A stretch of 64,000 nt of DNA from Prevotella corporis DSM 18810 = JCM 8529 (GCF_000430525.1 NZ_AUME01000008.1:1-64000); one strand, 5' to 3'; positions 1 to 9,510 are shown, counted from the first letter of the stretch. Notes: a model not told the origin generated them from the letters alone. Program-made: numbers and translations.

Positions 1-53
1 CGGTGTTTTCAGGCATAGATTATTAAGCTACACCCGTACTTGGGATTGCAGTT

Positions 54-1185
54 CTATGTTGAACTTGCGGGTACGGCTTTTTCAAGCTCTTCAATACCTA
101 TGGGAGATTGCTCATCTCCCGGCACACAGTCATAGCAGTCCATGTCCATGTAATACCTTTGTTTCCCATTCCCAGCCCAGTCTTCACCTGGATATGGGTC
201 ACTGGTGAATACGCCACGGAATACAATGCCAGCCTTATCATCACCTGTCCTGAGCATATAATAGTGGTCGCCCTTATGGGCTTCCTCCCACTCATAGACG
301 CTCCAGTTCATGCCACTGAATCCGCCAGGGTATTTTGATAGGACATCACGGTAGTCATACAGCTTGAAGCTAGTGATGGTGGGATTCCAACGTAAAAGAT
401 ACGTTTTGGGTGAGCGTATAGGCTCTACATCAAATGAATCATAGAAATTTTGCCACACCTTATCCGGCATCTTGTCGATAACGAACTGGGCATAGTCCAG
501 ACGTTTGATGTACTTATCGTCCTTTGTGGCGGCAAAGAAATCGCCTATCGGGACTATCTTTGTTTCCTTCTCATTATAGAGAATAACTTTCTGGCATACA
601 CACGCAAAGCCCTTGTTGTTTCACAATATGCGGGCAACGAATTCTCCCCCATCCAGGCTACCTACTGTCGCTCGACTGAAGTTCTCATAGTCTTCGTAAT
701 TCCACTGAATGTCGATGAAGTCATCAAATGCCTTGTATGTCCATTCTTATGGACTTTCATCTGGCATTTGTGCCTTGATGTATTCTGGGAAGATATGGAA
801 CTCATGTACAAGGCCATTTACTCCGATATGGGCATCCTGCTTCTCAATGATATTGGCCATATTATCAAGACGATAATAATAAGTTTCCAATTCGTTTTCT
901 TCTGAAAGGTCTGCAAAAGTCTTATCATCGCCGTCGTAGATGACCAGTTCAGGCCGCAGCTTCCGGGCTTCTCGCATCAAGGTGAAAGCCACATGCAACA
1001 TTAGTTCTGGAGGCAAGGTATGGAAGGTTGATTATAAACAACCCCGTCTTCAAGAGAATAGTTTCTATACCCTGTGTAGAACCGCCTTTGATATACATAG
1101 TCGTTCGCTGTATTTCTTCATCATCGGGATCTATCTCAGCACACATGATAGCCGCATCAATCACTTTGGCGGCATTCTCTATCAT
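54..1185 (-). pseudogene. Broken fourth gene of the WYL/AddAB-like operon; EVE/PUA-like C-terminal domain
   Basis: The remnant would have encoded about 375 residues. Its ATG (1183-1185) overlaps the helicase stop in an ATGA junction, so it was the last gene of that operon. Reading leftward the frame is open to about 1045, shifts by one base between about 1010 and 1045, then continues in one frame to the TAG at 54-56. That second frame is interrupted by TAA at 747-749 and TGA at 621-623, and the protein reads sensibly across both stops. The C-terminal 110 residues (YLLRWNP near the start, a KGDHYYMLRTGDD segment, then GIVFRGVFTSDPYPGEDW and RYYMDMDC) follow the layout of EVE/PUA-like domains. 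That assignment is inference from pattern only. The N-terminal part is acidic and unrecognised. Three lesions in 1.1 kb argue for real decay rather than one sequencing error. Confidence 0.75.
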
Positions 1186-4100
1186 CTTTTGATGTCGAAG
1201 CTGTCACTGGCATCAAAGCAATAGACATTGGCATACATCGTCATCTCTAGCACTTTCAAAGCCCTGCCGATCTCGCACATCATACCGCTGACGGGATAAT
1301 AGATGAAGCGTTTAAGCACTTTCTCCCCAGCTTCCTCCAATGCCTCGGTATATGCGTCAAGTTGTCCAGCATACCAACCGGCATAATGGTCTGAGTCTCT
1401 ATCAAGGATACACTTCTGCCCCAACGGACAAGTCTTGAAATCGATCAGGATGTCACCGTCTGAAGTCTGCCAAACAAGGTCGATGTTGCCAGAATAGACG
1501 TTGCCATCCTTTAACAGTGTGAACGGACGTTCATGATAGATATTAATGGCAGCACCAAATTGCTCCGTCAGCCATTTGACAAGCATTTCCCATGATTTTC
1601 TAATAGCAGCATAGTCAGTCAAATAGGTCTTCAGACCATAGCTCTCGATAAGATTGGTATAATAGCTCTCAATGTTTATATGCTGTTCAATGCCACAGAA
1701 AATCTGGTGGATGCAGTTACCCACATCGGCCATTGTCTTTCCGACAAGCGTTCCCTGTTGCATATGCTCACATATCTGATAGTACGCATCTACCATACCT
1801 TTCACATGCAATTTACTTGGTGAGAGACATCTTACACCTTCATCGCATGATTCTTGATGATACGGAATACGCATTGTCTTCATATCCTTATTTTCTGCCA
1901 GATAGCGATAGCCCGACAGACTATCAAACTGATCTTGTGTAATGGTGTCATCTTCGAAACGGCAACCCACACCAAAGATATCATGCTGCGCATCAGGCTG
2001 GACACAATCCAAACCGACATCTTCCAGCCATTGCAGAGTATGAACATCCTTTTTATGAGGTTCCAAAGCAACTATCAGCACATCTCGTGGGCGGGTCATA
2101 CCAACATACAGCAGGCGGTTGGCTTCAGCCAATGAATCCTTGATGACCTCCTTATACAGGGAACTTTCTTCTATCTGTTGCTGGATGTCTGCAGGTACTT
2201 TGGTATTTCCTGCTCCATATATGAACGGAATGACACGTATGAAGACTTCTGGGTATGGTGTCGATGCAGAAGGCTGTTCCGAATAATTGAAATGGATGCC
2301 GTAGATGTCCTGCTTGACACATTTCTTCGGGTCATTCTTCTTCTCATAGAGATGAGTGAGGATGACATATTTCCATTCCAGACCTTTGCTGGAATGATAA
2401 GTATGCAGTTGTATGCCATTTGCATTACCTTTGCCGACAGGATCCATCACCGCAAGGTAGTCCACAAATCCCTTCACAGTGGCTGGGAGGCTCATTTGCA
2501 AGCAATGCTGCTCATAAGCATATCCAGACTGAACGATGGTGTCGAGGCAGGAAACGGACTCATCGACCTGACCTATTTTCTTTATTTCGTTATACAAGTC
2601 AAGTTCAATAACCATCGTCTCAATGAGAGCGCCCACTGACTGCTGTTTTAACATCGGTCGGAGTTCCAATAGCCTCCTAACCAAAGGAACATCATTCAAA
2701 TAAGACGACTCCTTGATTTCTTCATTAGCATCAACGAGTAGTTTCTCCTCAATGATTTTGTTGGTGCCATAACCTTCCTCAGTCAACACGGCTATTTGGG
2801 CCTTGGCCAAAGAATCTTTCTCACTTTCTACAAGAGCAAGTAAGGCTAACACCAATGGCATACATTTTATTTCAGACACTCTGACTTCTTGCCTGTTAGC
2901 GGGTATTCCGTATGTTCCCGTTAAAATGCCTGCCAAAGCATCTAACGGAGCATTTGTCCTCCCCAAGACAGCGATATCCGACGGCTTCACTCCTTGCTTC
3001 AGCAGATAAGCGATGTGATCGGCAATTCCGACACTCTCTGGGTCTTCCATATCCCAAAGTCGTACAGAACGTATCTTTTCGTCGTTGGTGCGATGCGTCT
3101 TCAATACAATGGATCCTTCATCCAATATGCCCTTAAAGGTACGTTTAAAGGTCTCATTACAGACCTCTACTATACCTGGGAGCGAACGGTAAGATGTATC
3201 AAGAGTATCGGTATCACAGCCATTCTCCCCCGTCGCAATCCTGTCAACCACCGCCTTTGTCAAGGTAATGTCACTGCCACGGAAACCATAGATGGCTTGC
3301 TTATAGTCTCCTACCCAGTAACTGTGCTCCATCAATTCTGAAAGTCGGTCGAATATCTTCACTTGTAAGGGCGAGCAGTCCTGGTATTCGTCAACGAAAA
3401 GATAACGATAGCCCATCCGAATCTCCTCTGCCAATTCTTTATTGGCCAAAAGGTCACGAAGATATTTCTCCATGTCATTATAGTCCAGGAGATTCCTCTC
3501 TTTCTTGAATGTGCGGAAGCGTTCTTTCCAACGTTCTGCAAGCTGGAACAACAATAGAATGTATCGTTCCTGCTCTTTATACACCAATTCAGAATGCCAC
3601 AACTCAGCAAGTTCTTCGCGCATCTGGGTACCCCGTGCGCCACATTTCGTCCATGAGTTAAGCACCGATGACAAGCGCTTGTACCATGAGATAGTTGGTG
3701 CATTGACACCACGCTTTAATCTGCGGACTTCAGTTAAAACATCTTGTTTCTTCTTGCTCTCACGTTGGGTTGCAGTAAACGACACATACTCATCGAGTAT
3801 GGCCATAAGTGTTTCCGGAGAATAGTCAAGCTTGACGGAAGGATGCACAAAACCGCGGATAAAATCCAAAGATTCCATCACACTCCTGTCATAACTCTCT
3901 ATTTCATAGTTGGTGGTAAGAGCGATAACCTTTTCTATGTCGCTTTTCCAGAAATCATAGTTCAGACCATTCTTCCCAGAGAAATATCCATACTGGATTC
4001 CAACACTCTCACAGAAAGCATGAAGCTGGTTCAACTCCTCATGTGTTGGAAGTTCTGATAAAGACTGTGAGATGTAGAACTGTGTATCTTCCTCAGCCAT

Positions 4101-4403
4101 TACACCTATATCTGGAGAGAGGCCGAGAAAAAACCAGTATTTCTTGATGAGCGAGTTCGCAACGCTATGGATAGTACCAATCATAGCCTGATCAAGCTGA
4201 TTGGCAGCCTCGAAGAGACCGTTCTCATAAAGAACTTTCTTGGCCTCTTCCTTCATTTCGTTGGCAGCCTTCACGGTGAACGTGGTCATAATCACCTGTT
4301 CTGACCTTACATGACCAGACTTGATAAGTTCTGCCAGTTTATGGGTAAGTGTATAGGTCTTTCCACTACCGGCACTGGCGTTGATATATGTTACATTCTC
4401 CAT
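1182..4403 (-). CDS. AddA/RecB-like UvrD-family helicase with C-terminal PD-(D/E)XK nuclease
   Basis: This 1073-residue superfamily 1A helicase is predicted to unwind and cut DNA ends together with the upstream AddB-like protein. Visible motifs: Walker A ASAGSGKT (9-16), motif II DEYQD (338-342), motif III WVGDYKQAIYGFRGS, motif V HTYHSSKGLEWKYVIL and motif VI VGMTRPRD. A RecB-type nuclease follows at the C-terminus: GNIDLV (972-977), DFK (988-990) and QLDAYTEAL from 1014. All catalytic residues expected for AddA are present. It starts 12 bp after the AddB-like stop and its own stop overlaps the next gene by 4 bp, so co-transcription is very likely. The flanking WYL gene and the broken partner suggest an accessory, possibly defensive, version rather than the housekeeping AddA. 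That is inference, because the rest of the genome is not visible. Confidence 0.9.
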   Translation of the reverse strand: MENVTYINASAGSGKTYTLTHKLAELIKSGHVRSEQVIMTTFTVKAANEMKEEAKKVLYENGLFEAANQLDQAMIGTIHSVANSLIKKYWFFLGLSPDIGVMAEEDTQFYISQSLSELPTHEELNQLHAFCESVGIQYGYFSGKNGLNYDFWKSDIEKVIALTTNYEIESYDRSVMESLDFIRGFVHPSVKLDYSPETLMAILDEYVSFTATQRESKKKQDVLTEVRRLKRGVNAPTISWYKRLSSVLNSWTKCGARGTQMREELAELWHSELVYKEQERYILLLFQLAERWKERFRTFKKERNLLDYNDMEKYLRDLLANKELAEEIRMGYRYLFVDEYQDCSPLQVKIFDRLSELMEHSYWVGDYKQAIYGFRGSDITLTKAVVDRIATGENGCDTDTLDTSYRSLPGIVEVCNETFKRTFKGILDEGSIVLKTHRTNDEKIRSVRLWDMEDPESVGIADHIAYLLKQGVKPSDIAVLGRTNAPLDALAGILTGTYGIPANRQEVRVSEIKCMPLVLALLALVESEKDSLAKAQIAVLTEEGYGTNKIIEEKLLVDANEEIKESSYLNDVPLVRRLLELRPMLKQQSVGALIETMVIELDLYNEIKKIGQVDESVSCLDTIVQSGYAYEQHCLQMSLPATVKGFVDYLAVMDPVGKGNANGIQLHTYHSSKGLEWKYVILTHLYEKKNDPKKCVKQDIYGIHFNYSEQPSASTPYPEVFIRVIPFIYGAGNTKVPADIQQQIEESSLYKEVIKDSLAEANRLLYVGMTRPRDVLIVALEPHKKDVHTLQWLEDVGLDCVQPDAQHDIFGVGCRFEDDTITQDQFDSLSGYRYLAENKDMKTMRIPYHQESCDEGVRCLSPSKLHVKGMVDAYYQICEHMQQGTLVGKTMADVGNCIHQIFCGIEQHINIESYYTNLIESYGLKTYLTDYAAIRKSWEMLVKWLTEQFGAAINIYHERPFTLLKDGNVYSGNIDLVWQTSDGDILIDFKTCPLGQKCILDRDSDHYAGWYAGQLDAYTEALEEAGEKVLKRFIYYPVSGMMCEIGRALKVLEMTMYANVYCFDASDSFDIKR

Positions 4404-4415
4404 CTTATGCCCTCT

Positions 4416-7175
4416 TTATTGTTTGAAAAGTTTGTAGTTGCTGAAAATATTCTCCTTTTCGATTCCTTGATCATCTGTAATCAAAGGGAAGAGGTTCCTC
4501 TCTTCAGTGTCATTGTAGTAATCGAGCATCTTCACGGGGAAGGCTTCGCCTACCTCCACTCTGCCCTCATCCAGCTGTTTTTTCCGATAGAAGAATGATT
4601 GCCTGAGCTGTTCAACTATATTGGCATTGTTCTCTGCCTGAAGCTGTGTACAATGGATTCCATCAAAATGCTCCTTACTATAAAGATGTCCTTCGGGCAT
4701 CAGGAAATATGCAGTGCGTTCAACACTATCCCGTTTCTCTGCACTGAGCATGGTGCGGTAGAGCTCCAGTTGAATCGAACGATTGGCAGTTAGCAAGTCA
4801 CGGTAATAGGACTTTGAGGATGTCCACTTGAAGTCAAAGACTACAGGATGATGATTTGCATCTTCAAGTGTCATATCAATATATCCCACCATATCCCAGT
4901 CCTTGTCATTCTTCAACAGTCCCATATCTTTCTTGACCATTTGTTCACAGCCGGTAACGGTAAGGTGGTTGTCGCGTATTATTTCCAGGAGTATGCCAAG
5001 GCATCTGCGTAACTGCTCTTTCAGCAGTTCGGCATCCAATCTGTTCTCTGGCAGATACAGTATCGCGCCGCAGGATTCTATCTGCTTACGTACCTGCTCT
5101 TCAAACTCGTTATTGATACGCTGCTCTATTTCTTCTACCCCGCTGCATGATTTGCCATCACGAGGTGCAAAGAGACTTTCAATCACAGCATGTGCAACGA
5201 TACCCATCGTAGTTTTTACACCCTTGATGCTGCTGGGACCTGTGCTGACGATGTTGAGCATTCGTTCCATCAGGTAATCAAATGGGTATTCTACAAGCGT
5301 ACTGATAGTAGTAGGGCTAAGATGCTGTGGCCATTTGAGCAAGTCGGCATGATCGAATGGAATCAGCGACTGGATACTATTGTTCCTTACGAGATTTACC
5401 TTTTCTGTTTCTTCTTGGTACAGGTTCGGTTCTGCAACAAATTCGTTCAGGTTTTCAACCTGACTCTCCAGTCTTACCATGATGGGATGCTTGGGAGCAG
5501 GTTCACCGCCCACATAATCTGTCACAACTAATATCAGCTGTTCTTCCGTCATAAAGAATGGCAACAGTTGCATCTGATGATGATAGTCCAATTCCTTTCG
5601 TTCGTCCCAAAGCATAAGGGAGTCCTTGACCTTGGCTCTCTCTGTAGGATAGAGGAAGGCACAATCGAGCGTTGGCACGTCACCGCCTACAAAATTCATC
5701 CAAACTGTACGTCTGCTATCCGCAGCCATTTTAGAAGGGCTGTCGATGAGTTCCCTGCAACCTCTCTGTGCAGCATATTGCATGAAGGACTCTCCTTTAT
5801 ACAACGTGCAGATCCATGATTCCACCTGCTTAAAATCAACATATTCGCCCATGTCTGATGATTCAAGCAGGAGGACAAAGGTGTCGCACATTTGCGCAAG
5901 GCTTTCCAGTTGGCTACACCAACCTTCGTTTCCTGGCTTCTCACTCAGGAAGTGTGACCGACTCCTCGCCCAACCAGAAATACTGTTTAGGTATGTTAGC
6001 AGTCGAGTACAATCAATCTTATTGCCTGAAGGAACATCGAATGAAGGGAGATAAGTATTGACCAAGAGTTGGCGTTCTTTCTTCTCATTCTCATCCCGTT
6101 TGGCTTTCGCTTCTTCTGAGAGTTTCTCCTCCTCTTCCTTGTCATGATAGGTGTATTTACCAGAGATATAGTCTTCTACCACTTTGTGGCATTTTTCATT
6201 CCTATAGCCGCCTTCGCCAATAATAGTTTCGGCAAGTATGCCTCCAAAGAATGTGCCAAAGGGCTGCATGGGTGAATAGAGCCAGCTGATTAAGCTTTGG
6301 ATATTCACCGGTTCTTTCAACATATCAATGCCAAGGACAAAGAGCTGTATCAGCTGTGGGGCAGCTTCGGTCATGCTGCTTCCCATGGTAGGCTTCCCCA
6401 TCATGCGGAGCCAGTTGTCCATGGTCTTGTTTGAATTGTTAATCCATACATCTGCATTTATCTCATCACCTTTCAAGGCGAGGTATTCAATGGCTGTCTT
6501 CTCATCCGCAAACTTGTAAATCTGGAATGAATGGTCATCCTTATTCAAAGTAAGCTTGACATCTGATGAAGAGTTAAGCAGATGGGCAATATGGGAAAGA
6601 TTATTTCCACGGAAGCCTTGGAAATCTTTGGATGAAATCCTTGCACCGTGGCTTTGCAAGGCAGTAAGCAATTCCTGTATAGCCGGATGGAGCATGGCTA
6701 ATTCACAAGGCAGCTCAATATCAAATTCATTGAAGAAGCCGTCCTCTACCCTATTTATATATAATAGGACATCCTTCAATCTGTCAGGCATCCCTAGAGA
6801 GTTGAAAAACTCTTCCGTACCAGCAAGGACATTAAGACGACCACTGGCATTGTCGTCCTTATTGGCCTGCCACTTGTCAAGCACAAGGTTATCACGCCAT
6901 CTAAGTGCTTGCTCAGCTGTACCCAAAGAGGACAACCTGAAGGATGCTGCCAAAGCGTTGTCAAGATTCCGTTTCATGTATTCCGACAATGCCTTGTAAT
7001 AAAGTACTGTGCGGTTGTTACCAGATATGTCATCCACATGGATTCCAAGTCTTAGTTCCAACAGGGCAACCAGTCCCATGGTGTCACAAACCATTGTGTC
7101 CATCAGCTCTGGATGCTGCTCGTTCAGACCGATAAAAACATGCCCGCTATACTCAGGCGAAAATAGTATCTTCAT
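4416..7175 (-). CDS. AddB-like PD-(D/E)XK nuclease subunit
   Basis: This 919-residue protein has no Walker A motif at its N-terminus, as in many Bacteroidetes AddB-like subunits. It ends in a RecB-family nuclease: GYIDMTL (from 764), VVFDFKW with catalytic Asp781 and Lys783, and QLELYRT from 802. A charged Lys/Glu-rich stretch in the middle (KEEEEKLSEEAKAKRDENEKK) looks like an exposed helix or linker. The cysteine set that holds the 4Fe-4S cluster of classical AddB is not evident around the nuclease; only one Cys follows it. It is followed 12 bp later by the AddA-like helicase, which supports a two-subunit helicase-nuclease. The 77-bp gap upstream contains an inverted repeat (7217-7237). Function by homology: processing of double-strand DNA ends. 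Confidence 0.82.
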   Translation of the reverse strand: MKILFSPEYSGHVFIGLNEQHPELMDTMVCDTMGLVALLELRLGIHVDDISGNNRTVLYYKALSEYMKRNLDNALAASFRLSSLGTAEQALRWRDNLVLDKWQANKDDNASGRLNVLAGTEEFFNSLGMPDRLKDVLLYINRVEDGFFNEFDIELPCELAMLHPAIQELLTALQSHGARISSKDFQGFRGNNLSHIAHLLNSSSDVKLTLNKDDHSFQIYKFADEKTAIEYLALKGDEINADVWINNSNKTMDNWLRMMGKPTMGSSMTEAAPQLIQLFVLGIDMLKEPVNIQSLISWLYSPMQPFGTFFGGILAETIIGEGGYRNEKCHKVVEDYISGKYTYHDKEEEEKLSEEAKAKRDENEKKERQLLVNTYLPSFDVPSGNKIDCTRLLTYLNSISGWARSRSHFLSEKPGNEGWCSQLESLAQMCDTFVLLLESSDMGEYVDFKQVESWICTLYKGESFMQYAAQRGCRELIDSPSKMAADSRRTVWMNFVGGDVPTLDCAFLYPTERAKVKDSLMLWDERKELDYHHQMQLLPFFMTEEQLILVVTDYVGGEPAPKHPIMVRLESQVENLNEFVAEPNLYQEETEKVNLVRNNSIQSLIPFDHADLLKWPQHLSPTTISTLVEYPFDYLMERMLNIVSTGPSSIKGVKTTMGIVAHAVIESLFAPRDGKSCSGVEEIEQRINNEFEEQVRKQIESCGAILYLPENRLDAELLKEQLRRCLGILLEIIRDNHLTVTGCEQMVKKDMGLLKNDKDWDMVGYIDMTLEDANHHPVVFDFKWTSSKSYYRDLLTANRSIQLELYRTMLSAEKRDSVERTAYFLMPEGHLYSKEHFDGIHCTQLQAENNANIVEQLRQSFFYRKKQLDEGRVEVGEAFPVKMLDYYNDTEERNLFPLITDDQGIEKENIFSNYKLFKQ

Positions 7176-7216
7176 ATTGATATAATTACATATTCGGATG
7201 CAAAACTATCATGACG

Positions 7217-7237
7217 TTGTCTCATTTCGTGGGACAA
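7217..7237. promoter_or_regulatory. Inverted repeat before the AddB-like gene; candidate operator
   Basis: The arms TTGTCTC (7217-7223) and GGGACAA (7231-7237) pair at six of seven positions around a 7-bp spacer, in the 77-bp gap between the WYL gene and the AddB-like gene. No T-run follows on the minus strand, so an operator is more likely than a terminator. A related GTCCC/GGGAC repeat lies upstream of the WYL gene at 8236-8254. Confidence 0.4.
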
Positions 7238-7252
7238 GCTTGAAATAAGTAC

Positions 7253-8207
7253 TTATTGAGGGACATTTTCTTCTTCCTCAGGCTCATACATAAACGCAGC
7301 CTCCATGTGCATGTCATGGAGTTCATCTGCCAGCCATTGTGGTGACAAGACCTTGATCTGATTACCACGGCTTAAAAGATGGCCACTCAAATCAACTGTC
7401 GGGCGCATGAACAGTTCAAAATCGGCGAAGTTCTCACCTTGTCCAATTTCCCGTTGTGTTTTGTGGATGGGTAAATCCCTAATATAATATCTCTCGTAAC
7501 CGTAGGCTCTGATAACTATTCTCTCTGGCTTTGTACCGTCGCCGACTAGAACACCGTAGCATTCATCAAAGTAGGTCTGAGCATCAAAGTCTGGGTCTAT
7601 CTGGAACTTAATATCCGTCATAGACATTTTCAGAATCCTGTCGAAAGAAAAGACCCCAAAGTAATTGGACTCCGGCTTCCCATCGCTAGCATCGCGGTGG
7701 AAATGGCCGAGAACATACCAGCATTGCTTAAACATCTTGATACAGTATGGTTCAAAATCAAGATGATTGGGCCTGTCAGTTCCATATTTTCTATAATCAA
7801 CAGCAACACGAACACCTTTCTTCATGGCATCAATGGCCATCTTCAAATATTCGCCCCCGTATGGAACTTCTTGCAAGAGAATCCTGTCTTGAAGAGAAAG
7901 GCTTTCACCGATAACATTGTTCACTGAGAGTGTTGACAACATCCAGTTCTGGATGCTATCCTCTCTCAAAACATAGTCATTACCTATATAATACTGGTAA
8001 GCATTTTGGCGGTCGCAGTCTATATATGCCGAAGATGTCCTCAATGGCATCTTTGTGGCGATTGAATGTAGAACGAGTAAGTTCCACACCTCCACTCATA
8101 TCCGTTTCAACCCAGCGTTCGTTGATTTCGGCGAACGTAATCCTTCTTGCTCCGCGAATGGTGTTAACAAGCCAGATATACTCTTTGAATTTTGCCGGTA
8201 TAGTCAT
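7253..8207 (-). pseudogene. WYL-domain transcriptional regulator, split by a frameshift
   Basis: Translation from ATG 8207 gives an N-terminal helix-turn-helix region (MTIPAKFKEYIWLV, then RITFAEINERW, TRSTFNRHKDAIEDIFG) that runs out of frame and stops at 7980 after 75 residues. The rest lies in another frame to 7253: the linker DCDRQNAYQYYIGND, a WYL core (YRKYGT, LDFEPYCIKMFKQCWYVLGH) and a C-terminal WCX-like part, about 260 residues. The shift falls at TATATAT (8021-8027). Adding one TA there restores a continuous FGIYIDCDRQ reading and an intact regulator of about 317 residues. WYL proteins commonly sense nucleic acid or nucleotide ligands and control defence and DNA-repair loci. Here the gene would be the first of the operon and its autoregulator. 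Permanent mutation or slippage cannot be told apart from one sequence. Confidence 0.82.
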
Positions 8208-8235
8208 TGAATCTTTTATAATTTATATCATTAGT

Positions 8236-8254
8236 GTCCCGTTAAACTCGGGAC
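8236..8254. promoter_or_regulatory. Perfect inverted repeat upstream of the WYL gene, near the IS left end
   Basis: GTCCCG (8236-8241) and CGGGAC (8249-8254) pair perfectly around a 7-bp loop, 29 bp upstream of the WYL start. It may be the WYL operator, given the related repeat at 7217-7237, or part of the left end of the IS1380-type element whose transposase begins at 8399. I cannot decide between these. Confidence 0.4.
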
Positions 8255-8310
8255 CAGTTAAATATTAACCTTAATTCCGCAACACTATTATAAATTAAAC
8301 TTTTTAAGTA

Positions 8311-8334
8311 CCTGAGCAACAAAAGTTGCTCAGG
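8311..8334. repeat. Perfect stem-loop in the leader of the IS1380-type transposase
   Basis: CCTGAGCAAC and GTTGCTCAGG pair over 10 bp with an AAAA loop, 65 bp before the transposase ATG. Stem-loops at this place in IS leaders can block transcription entering from outside. The arms are intact although the transposase is deleted. Confidence 0.7.
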
Positions 8335-8398
8335 ATTTTGCCATGTCAGAATTTTCACTTATCTTAGTGCTGCAAAAAAAGAGAATCCGACGATAGAC

Positions 8399-9136
8399 AT
8401 GGCGAAGATACAAATTAAATCTGATAGACTCACTCCTTTTGGGGGATTATTTTCAATCATGGAGCAATTTGACTCCACATTATCATCTGTAATCGACTCA
8501 ACCCTCGGTCTAAGGTGTGGATCGTTCGGTTATCAGTACAGCGAAATCATCCGTTCTCTCATGAGTATCTACTTCTGTGGCGGTTCATGTACCCCAGATG
8601 TCACTACTCATTTGATGAACCACCTCTCGCTTCATCCGACACTTCGCACTTGTAGCTCTGATACTATCCTCAGAGCGATAAAGGAGCTGACGCAAGAAAA
8701 CATTTCATACACATCAGATATGGGCAAGACCTACGATTTCAATACGGCTGACACTCTCAATGCTTTATTGCTCAATTGTATATTTGCATCTGGCCAACTG
8801 AAAGAGGGTGAGATATATGATGTTGATTTCGACCACCAGTTCATAGAGACAGAGAAGTACGATGCAAAGCCTACATACAAGAAGTTCCTTGGTTATCGTC
8901 CTGGCGTGGCGGTTATTGGCGATTTGATAGTCGGTATAATCCGTAACTTTTACAAGGCCATTATTCAAAGATTTGACGTAAAGAAGTACGGACTCAATAC
9001 AACAAGTCGCATAAAAGCGTTTGTCTTCAGGTTTATCTCTGTACCAGCCAAGTGGATCAGGACATCTAGGTATGTGCTGAATATCTATACCTGTAATAAT
9101 GCTTACGCAGATGTTTTCCAGACTGATTTTGGATAA
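8399..9136 (+). pseudogene. IS1380-family transposase with a large in-frame internal deletion
   Basis: The N-terminal 180 residues match the IS1380 transposases common in Bacteroides: TPFGGLFSIMEQFDS, SLMSIYFCGGSC, LRTCSSDTILRAIKEL and the region around the first catalytic Asp, DVDFDHQFIETEKYDAKPTY. The reading then jumps at about residue 181 (near 8939) from GDLIVGI straight to IRNFYKAIIQRFDVKKYGLN, which belongs near the C-terminus, and ends normally with IFQTDFG-like FQTDFG. The product is 245 residues against roughly 430 in the family. About 190 residues holding the remaining DDE residues are gone, so it cannot transpose by itself. The family identity is recognised from memory of the protein sequence. 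No clear right-hand terminal repeat is seen downstream. Confidence 0.85.
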
Positions 9137-9209
9137 TGCCTACAACTTATGGGAATGATGTTGTGTATTGCCTCAAGTCACATTGTGGGGTAAGGGGATA
9201 TTGTAGGCA
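9137..9209. repeat. 9-bp inverted repeat directly after the IS transposase stop
   Basis: TGCCTACAA (9137-9145) and TTGTAGGCA (9201-9209) pair perfectly across 55 bp, starting right after the transposase stop codon. It could form a 3' stem-loop of the IS transcript or mark a boundary of the element. Nothing else decides it. Confidence 0.45.
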
Positions 9210-9444
9210 GAGGTGGGTGCTTCAAGTTCAACTTATCTGCAAATTCAGTAATGAGAGGACGTGTAAACGCAATAAGGACGTTCAAGGGCTTAGTAGCGGA
9301 TTTGAGGTATAAAAATTGTTTCCAACATTTGTAGTTGTGTATGCCAAATATTTTATCTTGCTACCATGTGATTAATACAAAGATCATAATGGATTTAGAC
9401 ACTTTTATAGGATAGAACCCGCACCGGTCACAAAAATGGTTCTG

Positions 9445-9510
9445 AAAGGTGACCTTTTGCACTGCGAAAGATGACCTATTGTGCGACAATAGGTGACCTT
9501 TCAAACAAGC
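9445..9510. repeat. 22-bp palindromic repeat array, locus A (3 units)
   Basis: Units start at 9445 (AAAGGTGACCTTTTGCA), 9467 (AAAGATGACC) and 9489 (ATAGGTGACC), exactly 22 bp apart. The core here is GGTGACC, which is itself palindromic. The array sits between the convergent IS remnant and the peptidase gene. Confidence 0.85.

Noticed and set aside
450..905. 151-codon rightward ORF
   Set aside because: It lies opposite the decayed fourth gene of the operon, whose minus-strand reading gives sensible protein across the stops; composition of the rightward product is unlikely.
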